A DNA stretch of 63,475 nucleotides from Saprospirales bacterium (GTDB taxonomy: Bacteria; Bacteroidota; Bacteroidia; Chitinophagales; Saprospiraceae). The translations under genes were made by a program, and so were the position numbers. Shown here in pieces: positions 53,430-63,475 of this stretch; position 1 is the stretch's first letter, and each line of letters opens with the position of its first letter. The stretch lies in assembly GCA_016703765.1 (NCBI GenBank), contig JADJBL010000023.1, forward strand, positions 1 through 63,475, written 5' to 3'. The notes beneath the pieces were generated by a model. That model was not told the DNA's origin, did not search any database, and saw only the letters and a program-made list of their open reading frames with translations.

Positions 53430-53496
53430 AGTGATGTCTTTTTTTCTGTGATGTTAAGGGTTAAGTTCCTTGATGTTAGTCCTGATGTCCACAGCT

Positions 53497-53740
53497 TTAG
53501 GATACTTTTCGAGAAGGACCTTCAATCCCGTACAACGCTCTAATATTGCTCAAATTCGTTTTGGCTATATTTGAATCAACAGGTGCTGACATACTTCCAT
53601 TTGTAGAAAAACAGGCATTTTTTGTACTAAATGCCAAGCCCTCGTAGCTCAGTGCCGATGTAGTGGCTGGCCGTGGCTCCTTCCTTTTTAAAGGCTGCCA
53701 CCAACATGGCAAGGAGGTATAAATAAAAGATGTTTTTCAT
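53497..53740 (-). pseudogene. possible small exported protein, one frameshift
   Basis: From ATG 53740 a signal-like start (MKNIFYLYLLAMLVAAF) leads into ASHYIGTEL; another frame then continues (YEGLAFSTKNACFSTNGS ... VDSNIAKTNLSNIRALYGIE) to 53497. The two would join with a single base change near 53650. No family recognised. Weak call. Confidence 0.35.
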
Positions 53741-53768
53741 GATAATCAATTTTTGGGAATGAAAGCAA

Positions 53769-53806
53769 CGACAGGCAGCCACGGCCGTAGTCGGAGCTGC
53801 CTGTCG
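53769..53806 (-). terminator. hairpin after the large T9SS protein gene
   Basis: CGACAGGCAGC (53769-53779) pairs with GCTGCCTGTCG (53796-53806), an 11-bp perfect stem 10 bases past the stop at 53816 on the minus strand. Confidence 0.6.
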
Positions 53807-53815
53807 ATGCTGGGT

Positions 53816-56800
53816 TTATTGTTTCACTAATTTGACGGGTTTTAAAAGCAACTTCCCTTGTTCATCCACAAGGGATAAAAAATAGAGTCCTGCGGGAAGC
53901 GGGTCCAGATTCAATTGCATTTCAGCAGATTCAAAAGGAATAACCTGCACTACCTGACCGGCAACTGTGTTAAGCCGCAAGAAGGAATTATCGTAATCGT
54001 AGCTGCCAGGCAATGAAACCGTTACATCACCAGCGCTCGGATTAGGTTTGACGGTCATGCTTGGTGCGAGCAGCACTACTTCGGAAATTGCTACTGTGGT
54101 CATAATGGTGAAACAGTATTCGCTGGATGCGCAAACAGTGCCATCGGGCAAAGTGCGAGTAACAAACATGCAAACATCATAAGAACCAGGAGCGGAATAG
54201 GTATGCGATATGCTTGCATTGCCTGTCGAAGTCGAGGTGATGTTATCGCCCCAATGCCAAATAATATTATCGCAAGCAGTTAAACTATTCGGTGTAAAAT
54301 TTACCGTCCCCGGGGGATTTTCATTCCATACGAATCCGGCAGCCACGTCACTTTGAAAGTCATCGCAGGAACAAGTATCAGCAGTAATTTCTGGAAGGCA
54401 GGCGTTTAGCTTTACCCGGCAGGTGTCGTCACCAGTGATATGGAAAACGGTTACGCAAATTTCGGAATTGGCGGGTGTGAGTGGGAAAGTAGCACAATTG
54501 CCGCTAGTTGAAGCTGGCGTATCGGGCACCCCGTCGCAGTCCAAGTCCCATTCAATGATGTCGCTTGGGCTAATATTCGGGGACAGGCAAAATTGGTAAT
54601 TATTCCCTCCTTGCCCTGTGCCAACTATCCCGAAATCCATGGCATCCGTCATGAAATCGCAGCAATCAATGCAACTGAAATTGATGTCGTCAATGCCGAA
54701 GTCCCTGGTACCGCCAGCAGTCATTTGCCTGATCTGTAAGTTAACAAAAGTTGGAATAGGTGAGTTGTTAAACCATATGAAACTATATTTTGTCCATGTT
54801 GGCGTTGATTGGCAAAGTTGAGATGTGAACGTCGTGCTACCTGCTACGACTGCCATTTGCAAGTTGAATGCTGGCTGCGCAAAGGCTGTTTTTACCCAAA
54901 AAGAAAACTCATAGGTTGTGTTTGAATTTGCAGTCACCAGAGAACTCGTTTGCCACACAACAAATGGCCCTGTGCCGTTAGGCACACCATCGATAATCAA
55001 GAAGTTCCCAGTTCCCGTTGTATGGTCTCCAGAAGGTGTCCAACCTGCGCATTTAACCACAAAATCATTGGCCACCCACGAGGTTCCCGTTCCAGCATCC
55101 GTGCAGTTTGAGTTCGTTGGTAAAGTAGTGAAAGAGCCATCAGCGCCTAAATTAAACTCCCCATTCGTCACTAAATTGGGGCAATCGCCTTGGTTGCCGG
55201 GGCATGGGATATTGAAGACCTGAGCAGTGTCTTGACTAAAACAGGCAACTTGTTGGCTTAGCAAACATTCCACCGTATAGCAAACGGATTGTTGCCCACA
55301 TGGAAAGTTGAAAGAAGCGGGAGCATTGCCGGTAGTCGTTTGGTCAGTCACCCCATCGCAGTCAAAATCCCAATTTATTCGCACATTGTGGGGTGCAAAA
55401 GATGGAAGGGGAGTAAAGGTAACAGATCCCGTGCTAGGAGACCATGCACTCAAATCTACCGCCAAATGGACCTTGGTATCTTTGATAAACTTCTTGCAAT
55501 CTTCACAAGTGACCCGCACCTCCACCAATTGGCATAGTTTGATTTTGCAGGTATCGTCATTGGGCAGTATGCGCTCGATGTAAAGGGTGGCCAGATAACT
55601 GCCCGGCTGGTTGTAATGATGCACTGGAGCAAAAGGAGAATTGCCCACCGCTACTAATGACCCATCACCAAAATCCCAGCTTAAGATATCGCCGGGGAGG
55701 GTGCCCGATGGGTCGGGAAAGGTATAAGTACCCGAAGTAGCTGTTGCTTGGGCTACCAGAATTGTGTTGGCAAAGCTGTCGTGAAATTCATCACAACAAT
55801 CGTCATTTAATCCGGTCACTTTCAATATTGAACCGTTTAAACCACAGGAAAAGCCTGTATGGGAGCAAGGCAGGAATAACCGGTATTGTCTTGCAACAAT
55901 AAGTGGGGCTGTCGTTTCTGTTGTCCAAATATTTGTGGTTGGCATGGTCGGGTCGTGGGTTGTTTTATAAATCACCCCGTTGGAGTTATTGAGAACATTG
56001 CCGCCAGTTGCAAAACCAGTGTCCCCAAAAAATTTGATGTCGGTTAGGAAACTGCCTGGCGTATTAAAAGGTGCTACTAAATTCCAAGATGCACCTGCAT
56101 CGGTTGTCTTAAAAATTACACCAGTATTCGTGCCCGTATTGCCACCAACCACATATCCGTTATTGGCATCTAAAAAATAGATGCCATGAAGATTATCGTT
56201 GGCCGAAATCGTCGCACAAGACCATGGAGTTACACCAGTTCCACCAGTTGTGGTTTTAAGTATTTTGCCATCAAAGTCTGAGGCAAAACCAGTATTCGCA
56301 TCGGTAAAGAAAATGCCATAAATCCCTTGCCCCTGACAGCTACCTGTTGGTGACATATTGGTCCATGTTAACCCACCATTTGTTGTTTTGAGAATAGTAC
56401 TAGACGTGAATGATATGCCTCCGGCAATAAACCCAATATTGGCGTTCAAAAACCAAACGACCCTGAAATGGGCGGAAACTCCTGGAACTGAAACTATTGT
56501 CCAATTTGTCCCTCCATCCAATGTGGTTAAAATGGTGTTGTTATCCCCGACAGCCCATCCTTTAAGTGCGTCATTAAAAAATGTGGAGTAAAGCGCACTT
56601 CCTCCTGAATTGCTTGTCTGGGATGCCCAGGTAGCGCCACCGTCGGTAGTTTTGAGTATGGTGCCCCCGACACCGACTACATACCCAGTGTAATCGTCCA
56701 GAAAATGAATAGAAAGTAGGGACTGACTGGGGGGCACAGTAGGCAATTGTGTCCAGGGTTGGGCGTTTAGGCTACTGGCTAAAAAGGCCATTGCAATGGT

Positions 56801-56821
56801 TAAAAATAGAAAAAATTTCAT
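53816..56821 (-). CDS. large T9SS-secreted protein: YCF48-like propeller, PKD domains, jelly-roll
   Basis: 1001 residues, unbroken although its neighbours are not. Signal peptide (FFLFLTIAMAFLASSLNAQ). Residues about 25-320 form a YCF48/BNR-type propeller with repeats of ILKTTDGGATW and GWAVGDNNTILTT. PKD-like domains follow (LSWDFGDGSLVAVGNS; RINWDFDCDGVTDQTT; IEWDLDCDGVPDTP; IIWHWGDNITSTSTG), with a carbohydrate-binding-type jelly roll in between at about 545-700 (NLVTNGEFNLGADGSF). It ends with a T9SS type A sorting domain (VKPNPSAGDVTVSLPG ... PAGLYFLSLVDEQG). It is probably surface exposed; the role could be adhesion or degradation, and no catalytic site was seen. Confidence 0.88.
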   Translation of the reverse strand: MKFFLFLTIAMAFLASSLNAQPWTQLPTVPPSQSLLSIHFLDDYTGYVVGVGGTILKTTDGGATWASQTSNSGGSALYSTFFNDALKGWAVGDNNTILTTLDGGTNWTIVSVPGVSAHFRVVWFLNANIGFIAGGISFTSSTILKTTNGGLTWTNMSPTGSCQGQGIYGIFFTDANTGFASDFDGKILKTTTGGTGVTPWSCATISANDNLHGIYFLDANNGYVVGGNTGTNTGVIFKTTDAGASWNLVAPFNTPGSFLTDIKFFGDTGFATGGNVLNNSNGVIYKTTHDPTMPTTNIWTTETTAPLIVARQYRLFLPCSHTGFSCGLNGSILKVTGLNDDCCDEFHDSFANTILVAQATATSGTYTFPDPSGTLPGDILSWDFGDGSLVAVGNSPFAPVHHYNQPGSYLATLYIERILPNDDTCKIKLCQLVEVRVTCEDCKKFIKDTKVHLAVDLSAWSPSTGSVTFTPLPSFAPHNVRINWDFDCDGVTDQTTTGNAPASFNFPCGQQSVCYTVECLLSQQVACFSQDTAQVFNIPCPGNQGDCPNLVTNGEFNLGADGSFTTLPTNSNCTDAGTGTSWVANDFVVKCAGWTPSGDHTTGTGNFLIIDGVPNGTGPFVVWQTSSLVTANSNTTYEFSFWVKTAFAQPAFNLQMAVVAGSTTFTSQLCQSTPTWTKYSFIWFNNSPIPTFVNLQIRQMTAGGTRDFGIDDINFSCIDCCDFMTDAMDFGIVGTGQGGNNYQFCLSPNISPSDIIEWDLDCDGVPDTPASTSGNCATFPLTPANSEICVTVFHITGDDTCRVKLNACLPEITADTCSCDDFQSDVAAGFVWNENPPGTVNFTPNSLTACDNIIWHWGDNITSTSTGNASISHTYSAPGSYDVCMFVTRTLPDGTVCASSEYCFTIMTTVAISEVVLLAPSMTVKPNPSAGDVTVSLPGSYDYDNSFLRLNTVAGQVVQVIPFESAEMQLNLDPLPAGLYFLSLVDEQGKLLLKPVKLVKQ

Positions 56822-57030
56822 TTTATGAATTTTAAAAAAATTAAAAATATTGAATTAGATGATTGCCCTGATGCCAGTTAGTTTACAAGCGCCAAAGCCG
56901 GCGCTGCCATCTTGGCAAAGAAGTTTTCTGGTGAAAATATTCTGTACCCGCGTTCCGAATAGGTGCCTCCGCTCTCCCCTTTAAATGAAATTTTACAATA
57001 AAACCCCAAACCTCTTTCTATTGGACCCCC

Positions 57031-57070
57031 AACCGCCCCGGACCCAAAACGGGTTTTAAGCGCTATTCAT
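57031..57070. repeat. dispersed repeat, copy 2
   Basis: Matches 49162-49202. Just upstream, AACCTCTTTCTA near 57009-57020 also matches a stretch near 48000. The spacer 56822-57111 has no gene. Confidence 0.6.
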
Positions 57071-57111
57071 TTTTGGGAAAACTTTCAGATAGGTTCATGG
57101 GATTTTATTAC

Positions 57112-59936
57112 CTATCCCGGAGATAGGAAAAATGTTACCCCCTCTTTTTGAAAAAAATTCAAAAAGCGATAAAAAATGGAGGAGGGAGGCTTCGGAACCG
57201 GCGGAGACAACAGGATCCCCAAAAGAAGGGGTGAAAAAGGAGGATCCCCCCAGCCCCAAAGCGGAAATCCGGCGGGGAGATCGAGCGCGCCGTCCTGGCC
57301 GTAGAAGCTCAGTCCGGCCCAGAAATAGGGCGATTGCTGCGCGGCAGAGGAGGTGATTTCCAGATACTGGAGCTTGGCCTGCCGCAAGGCTTCCAGCTTG
57401 GGTTGTTTATTGGACAGGCCCTGATAAAACTGCGCGAGGATCTGCGCCGTGGAGGATTCGTTGATCTCCCACTGCGTGGCGATCAGGCTGTTGGCCCCGG
57501 CGATGAAGCCGCGGGCGAACTCGCCCTCCAGCGGCGATTTGGCCCAAGTTGGTCTCGCAGGCGCTCAATACCACCAGCTCGGTGGGTAGCAGCAGGGCGT
57601 ATAGCTGGGGGGCAGGGCGCAGGGTCGAGGAGACTCCACCCGGGGCTCGCTGCCCGTACCCCTGCGCTGGCATGGGTGGATAGATGGAGGAGAAGAGACT
57701 TGGGCGCCCAGCGCTGAAATTCGGCCAGTACGGCCGCCGAACCGGCCAGGCGCCGGAGCTTCGCCAGAGAGGCCGTTTCTTTTTTGCCCTGTACCAACGG
57801 GACCAAACCCCGCTCTCCTTTTGAAAATTGAGGGTCGAATTGCACAATGGCGCCTCCTCTCTTCTCCGGCGCGGGACGCCAGAGCAGCTCGGCAGACCAG
57901 CTGTATTGCACGGCCAGTTTTTTAATGAGGTATGAGGCCTTTCCAAAATTTTTCCCGAATAAAGGCTCCGTCAGCAAGGCCTCAAAGGGCAAATTGGCTA
58001 GCGGGCCGTCGGGAATGACGATCAGCCTGGCGTAACGCCCGGCCAGGGCCTTCGCTTCATCCGGTACCAGCGCATCATACAAGGCATAGGCCGCAGCAAA
58101 ATACCCCGCCGGATCAGAAAGGCTCGCATCGGCCTCCCTGAAATAATTGCCGAAGCGCTGTATGGCTGCCGCCAGCGACCCCATATCCGGCAGGGTGTAG
58201 AGGAAGGCCCCCTGGGTGCACGCAAAGCGCATACACCGATTTGTTCCCATGGAAATATTCCAGCAGGAAGGCGTTTTCTGCAGCCAGTATCCGTTTCACC
58301 TCGTCGAGGAGGAGGCGGTGAAAGCCCGCCCTGCACCCTGAAAACGGGGTCGTATTTTTCCCAGAGCAAGGAGTATCTTTTCGTAGTCCCGCTCGCGCGG
58401 CCCGCAAGGAGGTCCGGTATGTGCCGAGGATAGCTTCGTCCTTCTCTCCCTCCAGCAATTGTTCTTCGGGCAGCAAGGTGCGCATGTCGGCTATGGAAGG
58501 CGCAGCGCTTCCTCCCTGCGCAATAGGGAGTCAGGAAACATTCCCTGCATCAAGGCGCGGTTGCGGTCGACTGCTTCGCGCAATACATAGGCCTTCGACT
58601 CTTCCATGAGCCGGTATATACCGTCCAGATGAGACATATCCCCGGTTTTTCGTACAACAAAGCCTGCACCCCAATCGCCCCTTCAAAGTAGCTGTGGCTG
58701 TATCCACCATATAGACCTTGCCGGCATCGGTGCCGTAAGTCGTCTTCAGTAGCCGGACCTGCCGGAGGGCGAGGTCGTAACATGCGGCTGCATTGACGAG
58801 GAAGTCAACATCCCCATTACTTTTGGAACCACTCGGCCAGCAGCTGCCCCTTTCGGGCTGGGACAGTCATGGCCCATGATTCCACGAAGGCGAAATCCGC
58901 AGCAGGATTGTCTTTCGGGTCGAGGCTATTGAAGCAGGGGTAAACCTGGACCATCGCCCGCTGGTAAAGGGAAAGGGCTTTATCCTTCTGGCCTGTCGCT
59001 GTAAAAAAATCGCCGGCGTTGACGAGTATATTGGCGTGCTCCCAGTTTTTTGAAGAATAGGTCCGCGTGGAGGATTCTACCGCGAGGTCCCAGTATTTAC
59101 GGGCTTCCCCGGTTTTATTCCTGGCATGCAGCACCCCTGCAAGAGTGGCATAGATACGGCCGGGGTCGATATCTTGGGGCTTTCTCCATCCGCAAGCGCT
59201 TGCCGGGCATATTGCTCCGCAAGACCTGAATCTCCTTTTTCAAATGGATATCCGCACCGTGCATGGCCACCATGGCGGCGTGCGTTGGGGATAGGTCTTC
59301 CCGAAGGCCTTTTTTCGTAGATCAACAAAGCCTTATCGTAATCCTCCTGCCAGGAGTAACAACCGGACAAAAAGCTGTAAACCGAGGCGGTGTAACGGCC
59401 AACAGTGTCGTACTCCAGGGCCTTTTCGAAATAGGAGATGGCCTTGGGGTAGTTCAGGCGCATCTCCTGTATCTGGGCCGCATTTTTATAGGCGTATGCC
59501 ACGTTGGCATGGACGATGCCCTGCCCTCCGTAGATGTCGATAGCGTTTTCCAGGGCCTCCAATTGCCCCGAATGATTGTCCAAAGCGCTTTCGGTAAAAG
59601 ATTGGGCCAGATATAGCCTCGCCTGCTGAAACCAATCAATTCCGGTTTGTTTTTCCAGAAAAGGAGTCCAGCGGTGGAGGGTATCGAGCGCGCCCGGTAA
59701 TCCTCGAGGTCTAAGTAATATCGGCGTATTTATATAGCGCCTCCTAGGAAAGGTCCCAATCTCCAGCTTTTCGGGCGGCTTCAAATGCCTGCAAAACCCC
59801 GCTGCGCCGCGACATAATCCTCGCTCCGATAATGGAAATCGGCCTGATCCATGATGGCGCAGGGGTCGGACTGTGAAAAACCTGCGCTGAGGAAACAGCA
59901 AAGGAAGGCAAAGGCGAGAAGGGATCTGGTCGTCAT
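57112..59936 (-). pseudogene. TPR-CHAT protease, copy 1, heavily frameshifted
   Basis: Start at 59936 with signal peptide (MTTRSLLAFAFLCCFLSAG). Pieces in order match copy 2 over their whole length: TPR motifs (VAYAYKNAAQIQEMRLNYPK, ISYFEKALEYDTVGRYTA), the linker helices, and the CHAT domain with catalytic His in LLLHLSTHASAG and Cys in LVVLSACETNLGQ, ending AAQQSPYFWAGLSFYGQDGA. Eight or more frame changes occur between 59080 and 57400. CHAT proteases of this TPR type are caspase-fold enzymes; a gene this damaged in both TPR and CHAT parts is probably a decayed duplicate, though bad sequence cannot be excluded. Confidence 0.75.
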
Positions 59937-60039
59937 AGGGGTTTAAAAATTCGGGATAGTGTGATTGCCTACCCGAATTTAAGGAATCCCTTTGGTTTAT
60001 TGTTTTTTCTTCCCTTTGAAACATCGGAAAAGAGCGAAG

Positions 60040-62814
60040 CTACCGGAACCGGCGAAACAACAGAAACCCCAAAAGAAGGATGAAAACAAGAAGAAGACCC
60101 CAGGCCCAAAGGGGGAAGGCCGCAGGCAGATCGAGCGTGCCGTCCTGGCCGTAGAAGCTCAGCCCGGCCCAGAAATAGGGCGATTGCTGCGCGGCCGAGT
60201 GGGTAGTTTCCAGGTATAGGAGCTTGGCCTGCCGGAGGGCACTCAGTTTGGGTTGTTTGTCCGAAAGGCCTTTGTAAAACTTCGCGAGGATCTGCGCCGT
60301 GGAGGACTCGTTGATCTCCCACTGCGTGGCGATCAGGCTGTTGGCCCCGGCGTAGGCGAAGCCGCGGGCGAGACTCATGACGCCCTCGCCCGCCGCGATC
60401 TGGCCCAGGTTGGTCTCGCAGGCGCTCAATACCACCAGCTCGGTGGGAAGCAACAGGGCGTATAACTGTGGAAGGGTCAGGGCCTGGTCGAAGAACTCCA
60501 CCCGGGGCTCGCTGCCTACCCCGGCGCTGGCATGGGTGGACAGATGGAGGAGAAGAGACTTGGGCGCCCAGCGCTGAAATTCGGCCAATACGGCCGCCGA
60601 ACCGGCCAGGCGCCGGAGCTTCGCCAAGGGGGCCGTTTCTTTTTTGCCCTGTACCAATGGGACCAAACCCCGCTCTCCTTTTGAAAATTGAGGGTCGAAT
60701 TGCACCACGGCGCCTTCCTTCCTCTCCGGCCCCGGACGCCAGAGCAGCTCGGCCGACCAGCTGTATTGCACGGGCAGTTTTTTGATCAGATAGGGCGCCT
60801 GGCCGAAGCCCTTCCCTGTGTAGGATTCCGTCAGCAGCGCCTCAAAAGGCAGGTAGCCCAAAGGGCCGTCTGGAATGACGAGGAGCGCGCCGGACTCGTC
60901 CAGCAAGGCAGCGGCCTCCCTGGGAATGAGTAAGCGCGAACAGCGCATGAGCGGCCTCGAAATAACCGGCCGGATCGGACAAGCTCGCATTCGCGTCCTT
61001 GAAATAGCCTATGTATCGCTGCAATGCCGTGTAAAGTGCCTCGTCATTGGGAAGGGTGTGCAAAAAGGCGCCCCCGGGGTGAATGCCCATCAGGTAAACC
61101 ACCTCTTTCCCAAAAAAATACTCCAGCAATAAGCCATTATCAGCAGCCAGGCGCTGCATGATCTCTTTCAGGGCGGTGTGCAACTCTTCCAGCCGTGGGC
61201 CCTGAAAACGTGGGTCCTGTACCTTTATGGCATCCGCGACCTTTTCGTATGCCCTTTCCAGGTCGGCGAGCCTGGTCCGATATTTTTGAAGCGAAGCTTC
61301 GTCGGTTTTCGATTCGAGCAGTTGCTCCTGCATGAGTTGGTTGCGGAGCTCCGCCATGGACAAGCGAAGCGATTCCTCTTTTTGCAGCAGGAATCGGGCA
61401 AAGAACCCGAAAGCAAGGCCCGTCCGCGGTCGACGGCCTCCCGGAGCACATCGGCTTTCGAATCCTCCATGAGCTGGTAAATGCGCTCCAGATGAGCCCG
61501 GTCCTGGGTTTCCGCATAGAGCAGCGACTGCACCCGGATCGCCTTTTCAAAATAGCCGTGGCTGTAATCGCCCATGTAGAGTTTGGCGACATCGGTTCCA
61601 TACGTGGTTTTCAGCAGCCCGACCTGGCGCAGCGCCAGATCGTAGCATTGGGCGGCATTGGCCAGGAGTTTCGGGTTGGCGGTTTTGTCGTACTGCGCCA
61701 TCAACAACTCCGCTTTTCTGGCGGGGGCGGTCATGGCCCAGGATTCGACGAAATCAAACCCGAGGGAGGGGTTATCCGAAATGGCGATGCTATTGAAACC
61801 CGGGTAAACCTGTGTGATCGCCTTTTGGTAAAGGTTCAGCGCTTTTTCGGGCCGGCCTGTGGCGACATAAAAATCGCCGGCGTGGACGAGCATTTTGGCG
61901 TGTTCCCGGTTTTTCCCCGGGTAGGTTTTGCGGGAAGCCTCCACAGCGAGGTCCCAATACTTCGCAGCTTCCCCGGTTTTATTTCGGACGTGTAATGCTT
62001 CCTCGAGGGTGGAATACACGGGGCCTGGGTCGATATCTTCCACGGGAATTTTCTTCAGAAGCTCCAGCCCCTGCCGGGCAAAGGATTCCGCTTTTTCGTA
62101 ATCGGCCTTTTTCAAATACAATCCGGCGCCGCTGAGCGCCAGCATTGCCGCATCCATTGGGTCGGAGGTTTTTTCCAGGAGCCCTTTATGCAAATACACC
62201 TCCGCATTGTCGTAATCCTCTTGCCAGTAATAACAGTCGGACAAATAGCAATAGACCTGGGCGGTGTACTTGTGTATGGTGTCGTACTCCAGGGCCTTTT
62301 CGAAATAGGCGATGGCCTTGGGGTAGTTCAGGCGCATCTCGAGGATCTGGCCGGCGTTCTTGTAAGCATATGCCACGTTGACGTGCAGGGTGTCGATGCT
62401 TTCGAAAATGTCGATGGCCTTCTCCAGGGCCTCCAGTTGCCCTTGGTTGTTTTTCCAATTTGGGTTCGTTAAAAGATCGGCCAGGTAAAGCCGGGCTTGC
62501 CGGAAGCGGTCTGTTCCTTTTTGCTTTTCCAGGAAAGGGATCCAGCGCTGCAGCGTATCGAGGGCGCCCTGGTTGTCCCTCAGGTCGTCGGTGACGAAGG
62601 CGAAATGGAAAAGGGATTGTTGGGCGCAAACCCAGTCTTTTGCCTTGATGGCTGCGTAAAAAGCCTGGTGATACAATCCTTGCGCCGCCAGAAGGTCTTC
62701 GGCCTGGTAAAGAGAATCGGCTTTATCGAAAAAGGGGCAGGGATCAGGCTGCGAATGGGCAAGAGGGTACATGCAGCAAAACAGGGCAAAGGCGAGAAGG
62801 GATCTGGTCGACAT
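60040..62814 (-). pseudogene. TPR-CHAT protease, copy 2, two frameshifts
   Basis: Start at 62814 with signal peptide (MSTRSLLAFALFCCMYPLAH). The TPR part to about residue 430 is intact (KDWVCAQQSLFHFAF, AYAYKNAGQILEMRLNYPK, YCYLSDCYYWQEDYDNAE). Near 61300-61390 the frame shifts, continuing as MAELRNQLMQEQLLESKTDE and LLEYFFGKEVVYLMGIHPGG, and shifts again near 60900 into the CHAT domain: His in LLLHLSTHASAG, Cys in LVVLSACETNLGQ, ending SPYFWAGLSFYGQDG and a C-terminal membrane helix (LWAWGLLLVFILLLGFLLFR). Two corrections would restore about 920 residues. The architecture places the TPR and CHAT parts outside the cytoplasm, anchored by the tail helix. Confidence 0.8.
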
Positions 62815-62877
62815 AGGGCTTCAAAAATTCGGGGTAGCGTAATTGCCTACCCCGAATTTAAGAAATCCCCTCGATTA

Positions 62878-63475
62878 TTATTTTTTCTTCGCTCTAAAAA
62901 TTCTGAACAACAGGAACAGGCCTACAATGACTCCCACCCCGATCAGCACCATTCTCGTGGAAAAAACGGGATCGGGGCATAACCCTGGAATGACAATAGT
63001 TTTTTTCGCCCAGCAGCCTGTTTTCGTATCTTTTACCGTCAGGTGGTACACATCGGAAGGGATATCGTACATGCAAAAGCGTTTGCCTCTCTTGCTATGT
63101 TTAAATTTCTTTTCGCATTCCCAATTCCATACCAAGTCGGCCGGATTTCCGGAGGTTTGAGCCTTGGCTAAGATATCTCCGGTTACCGCGCCATTGCAGT
63201 TGTGCAATTTCACTTTTGTAGTAATAGAAAGCTGGCAATCCACTTTTACCGGAAAATGAATAATGCTCCGGGTGCAGTTTGCCCCTTTGACAACAGCCAC
63301 GTAGTCCGTCGATCTGGGCGGGGTAACCGTAGGGTTGGTCGAGAACGGGTCGGAAATAAATACAGGGGGATACCAGATGACGTCGTTCCCAAAGGTGCCG
63401 ACATTCAGATTTACAGGAGTTCCGGAATAGATTACGGCAGGTTGTACGATGATGGTATCCATATTGCCATTACAG
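62878..63475 (-). CDS. C-terminal part of an adhesin-like protein with tail anchor, cut by the right edge
   Basis: The frame is open to the right edge (199 codons seen). Beta-rich, Cys-containing domains resemble PKD/SprB-like repeats of Bacteroidota surface proteins (FGNDVIWYPPVFISDPF; VTPPRSTDYVAVVKGANC; DVYHLTVKDTKTGCW). A single helix near the end (MVLIGVGVIVGLFLLFRIF) and a KKK tail form a membrane anchor rather than a T9SS domain. The stop lies 63 bases before the TPR-CHAT copy 2 start and both share the strand, so they are probably cotranscribed. Confidence 0.65.
   Translation of the reverse strand, partial: CNGNMDTIIVQPAVIYSGTPVNLNVGTFGNDVIWYPPVFISDPFSTNPTVTPPRSTDYVAVVKGANCTRSIIHFPVKVDCQLSITTKVKLHNCNGAVTGDILAKAQTSGNPADLVWNWECEKKFKHSKRGKRFCMYDIPSDVYHLTVKDTKTGCWAKKTIVIPGLCPDPVFSTRMVLIGVGVIVGLFLLFRIFRAKKK

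Overview
The window looks like chromosomal DNA of a Bacteroidota, most likely a saprospiraceous or cytophaga-like lineage. The evidence is several secreted proteins ending in type IX secretion (T9SS) C-terminal sorting domains (near 3830, 35057, 49426 and 53816), a hybrid two-component sensor with an AraC output, TAnnTTTG-type promoter elements and intergenic arrays of short palindromes. No rRNA, tRNA, phage structural gene, transposase, reverse transcriptase or CRISPR array was recognised.

Layout. (i) 1-6.4 kb: an accessory strip with an effector-associated-domain (EAD11-like) membrane protein, an AbiEi-type antitoxin fused to a toxin tail, a mobile mystery protein A/B (HTH/Fic) pair with a palindromic operator, nuclease debris, a frameshifted secreted esterase and a frameshifted PKD + FGE/SUMF1-fold lipoprotein. 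(ii) 6.4-28.2 kb: the core of interest. It holds an EAD11-like/FGE protein with a small partner, a 2205-residue CHAT protease-STAND NTPase-propeller-polytopic membrane protein, a TPR/class III adenylate cyclase, a two-gene alpha-oxoamine synthase/acetoacetate-decarboxylase-like operon, and a hybrid sensor-regulator divergent from a C14 caspase-like gene. (iii) 28.2-30.6 kb: homopolymer-rich, poorly resolved sequence and a broken ankyrin protein with a Bacteroidota cargo-type N-terminus. (iv) 30.6-43.1 kb: mostly intact genes, namely a DUF5989/carbamoyltransferase/SxtJ-like operon, an SGNH hydrolase, a CotH-family secreted protein, glutamine synthetase, a dicarboxylate/amino acid symporter, uppP and two envelope proteins. 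(v) 43.2-56.8 kb: a toxin-antitoxin locus, several frameshifted genes, a duplicated lipoprotein made of two EAD11-like repeats, an amidase, a serpin-like protein and two large T9SS-secreted proteins, linked by small dispersed repeats. (vi) 57.1-62.8 kb: two tandem TPR-CHAT protease genes, both frameshifted, then the end of an adhesin-like protein running off the right edge.

Taken together the window is unusually rich in caspase-fold proteases (CHAT x3, C14 x1) and EAD11-like adaptors (four), with FGE-fold domains, a STAND NTPase and a nucleotide cyclase. This combination is known from NTP-dependent bacterial conflict or programmed-death systems. I infer, but cannot prove from sequence alone, that 5.4-28.2 kb and 47-63 kb hold parts of such systems. 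At least a dozen genes carry one-base shifts, some in homopolymers, so pseudogene calls here may be sequencing errors.
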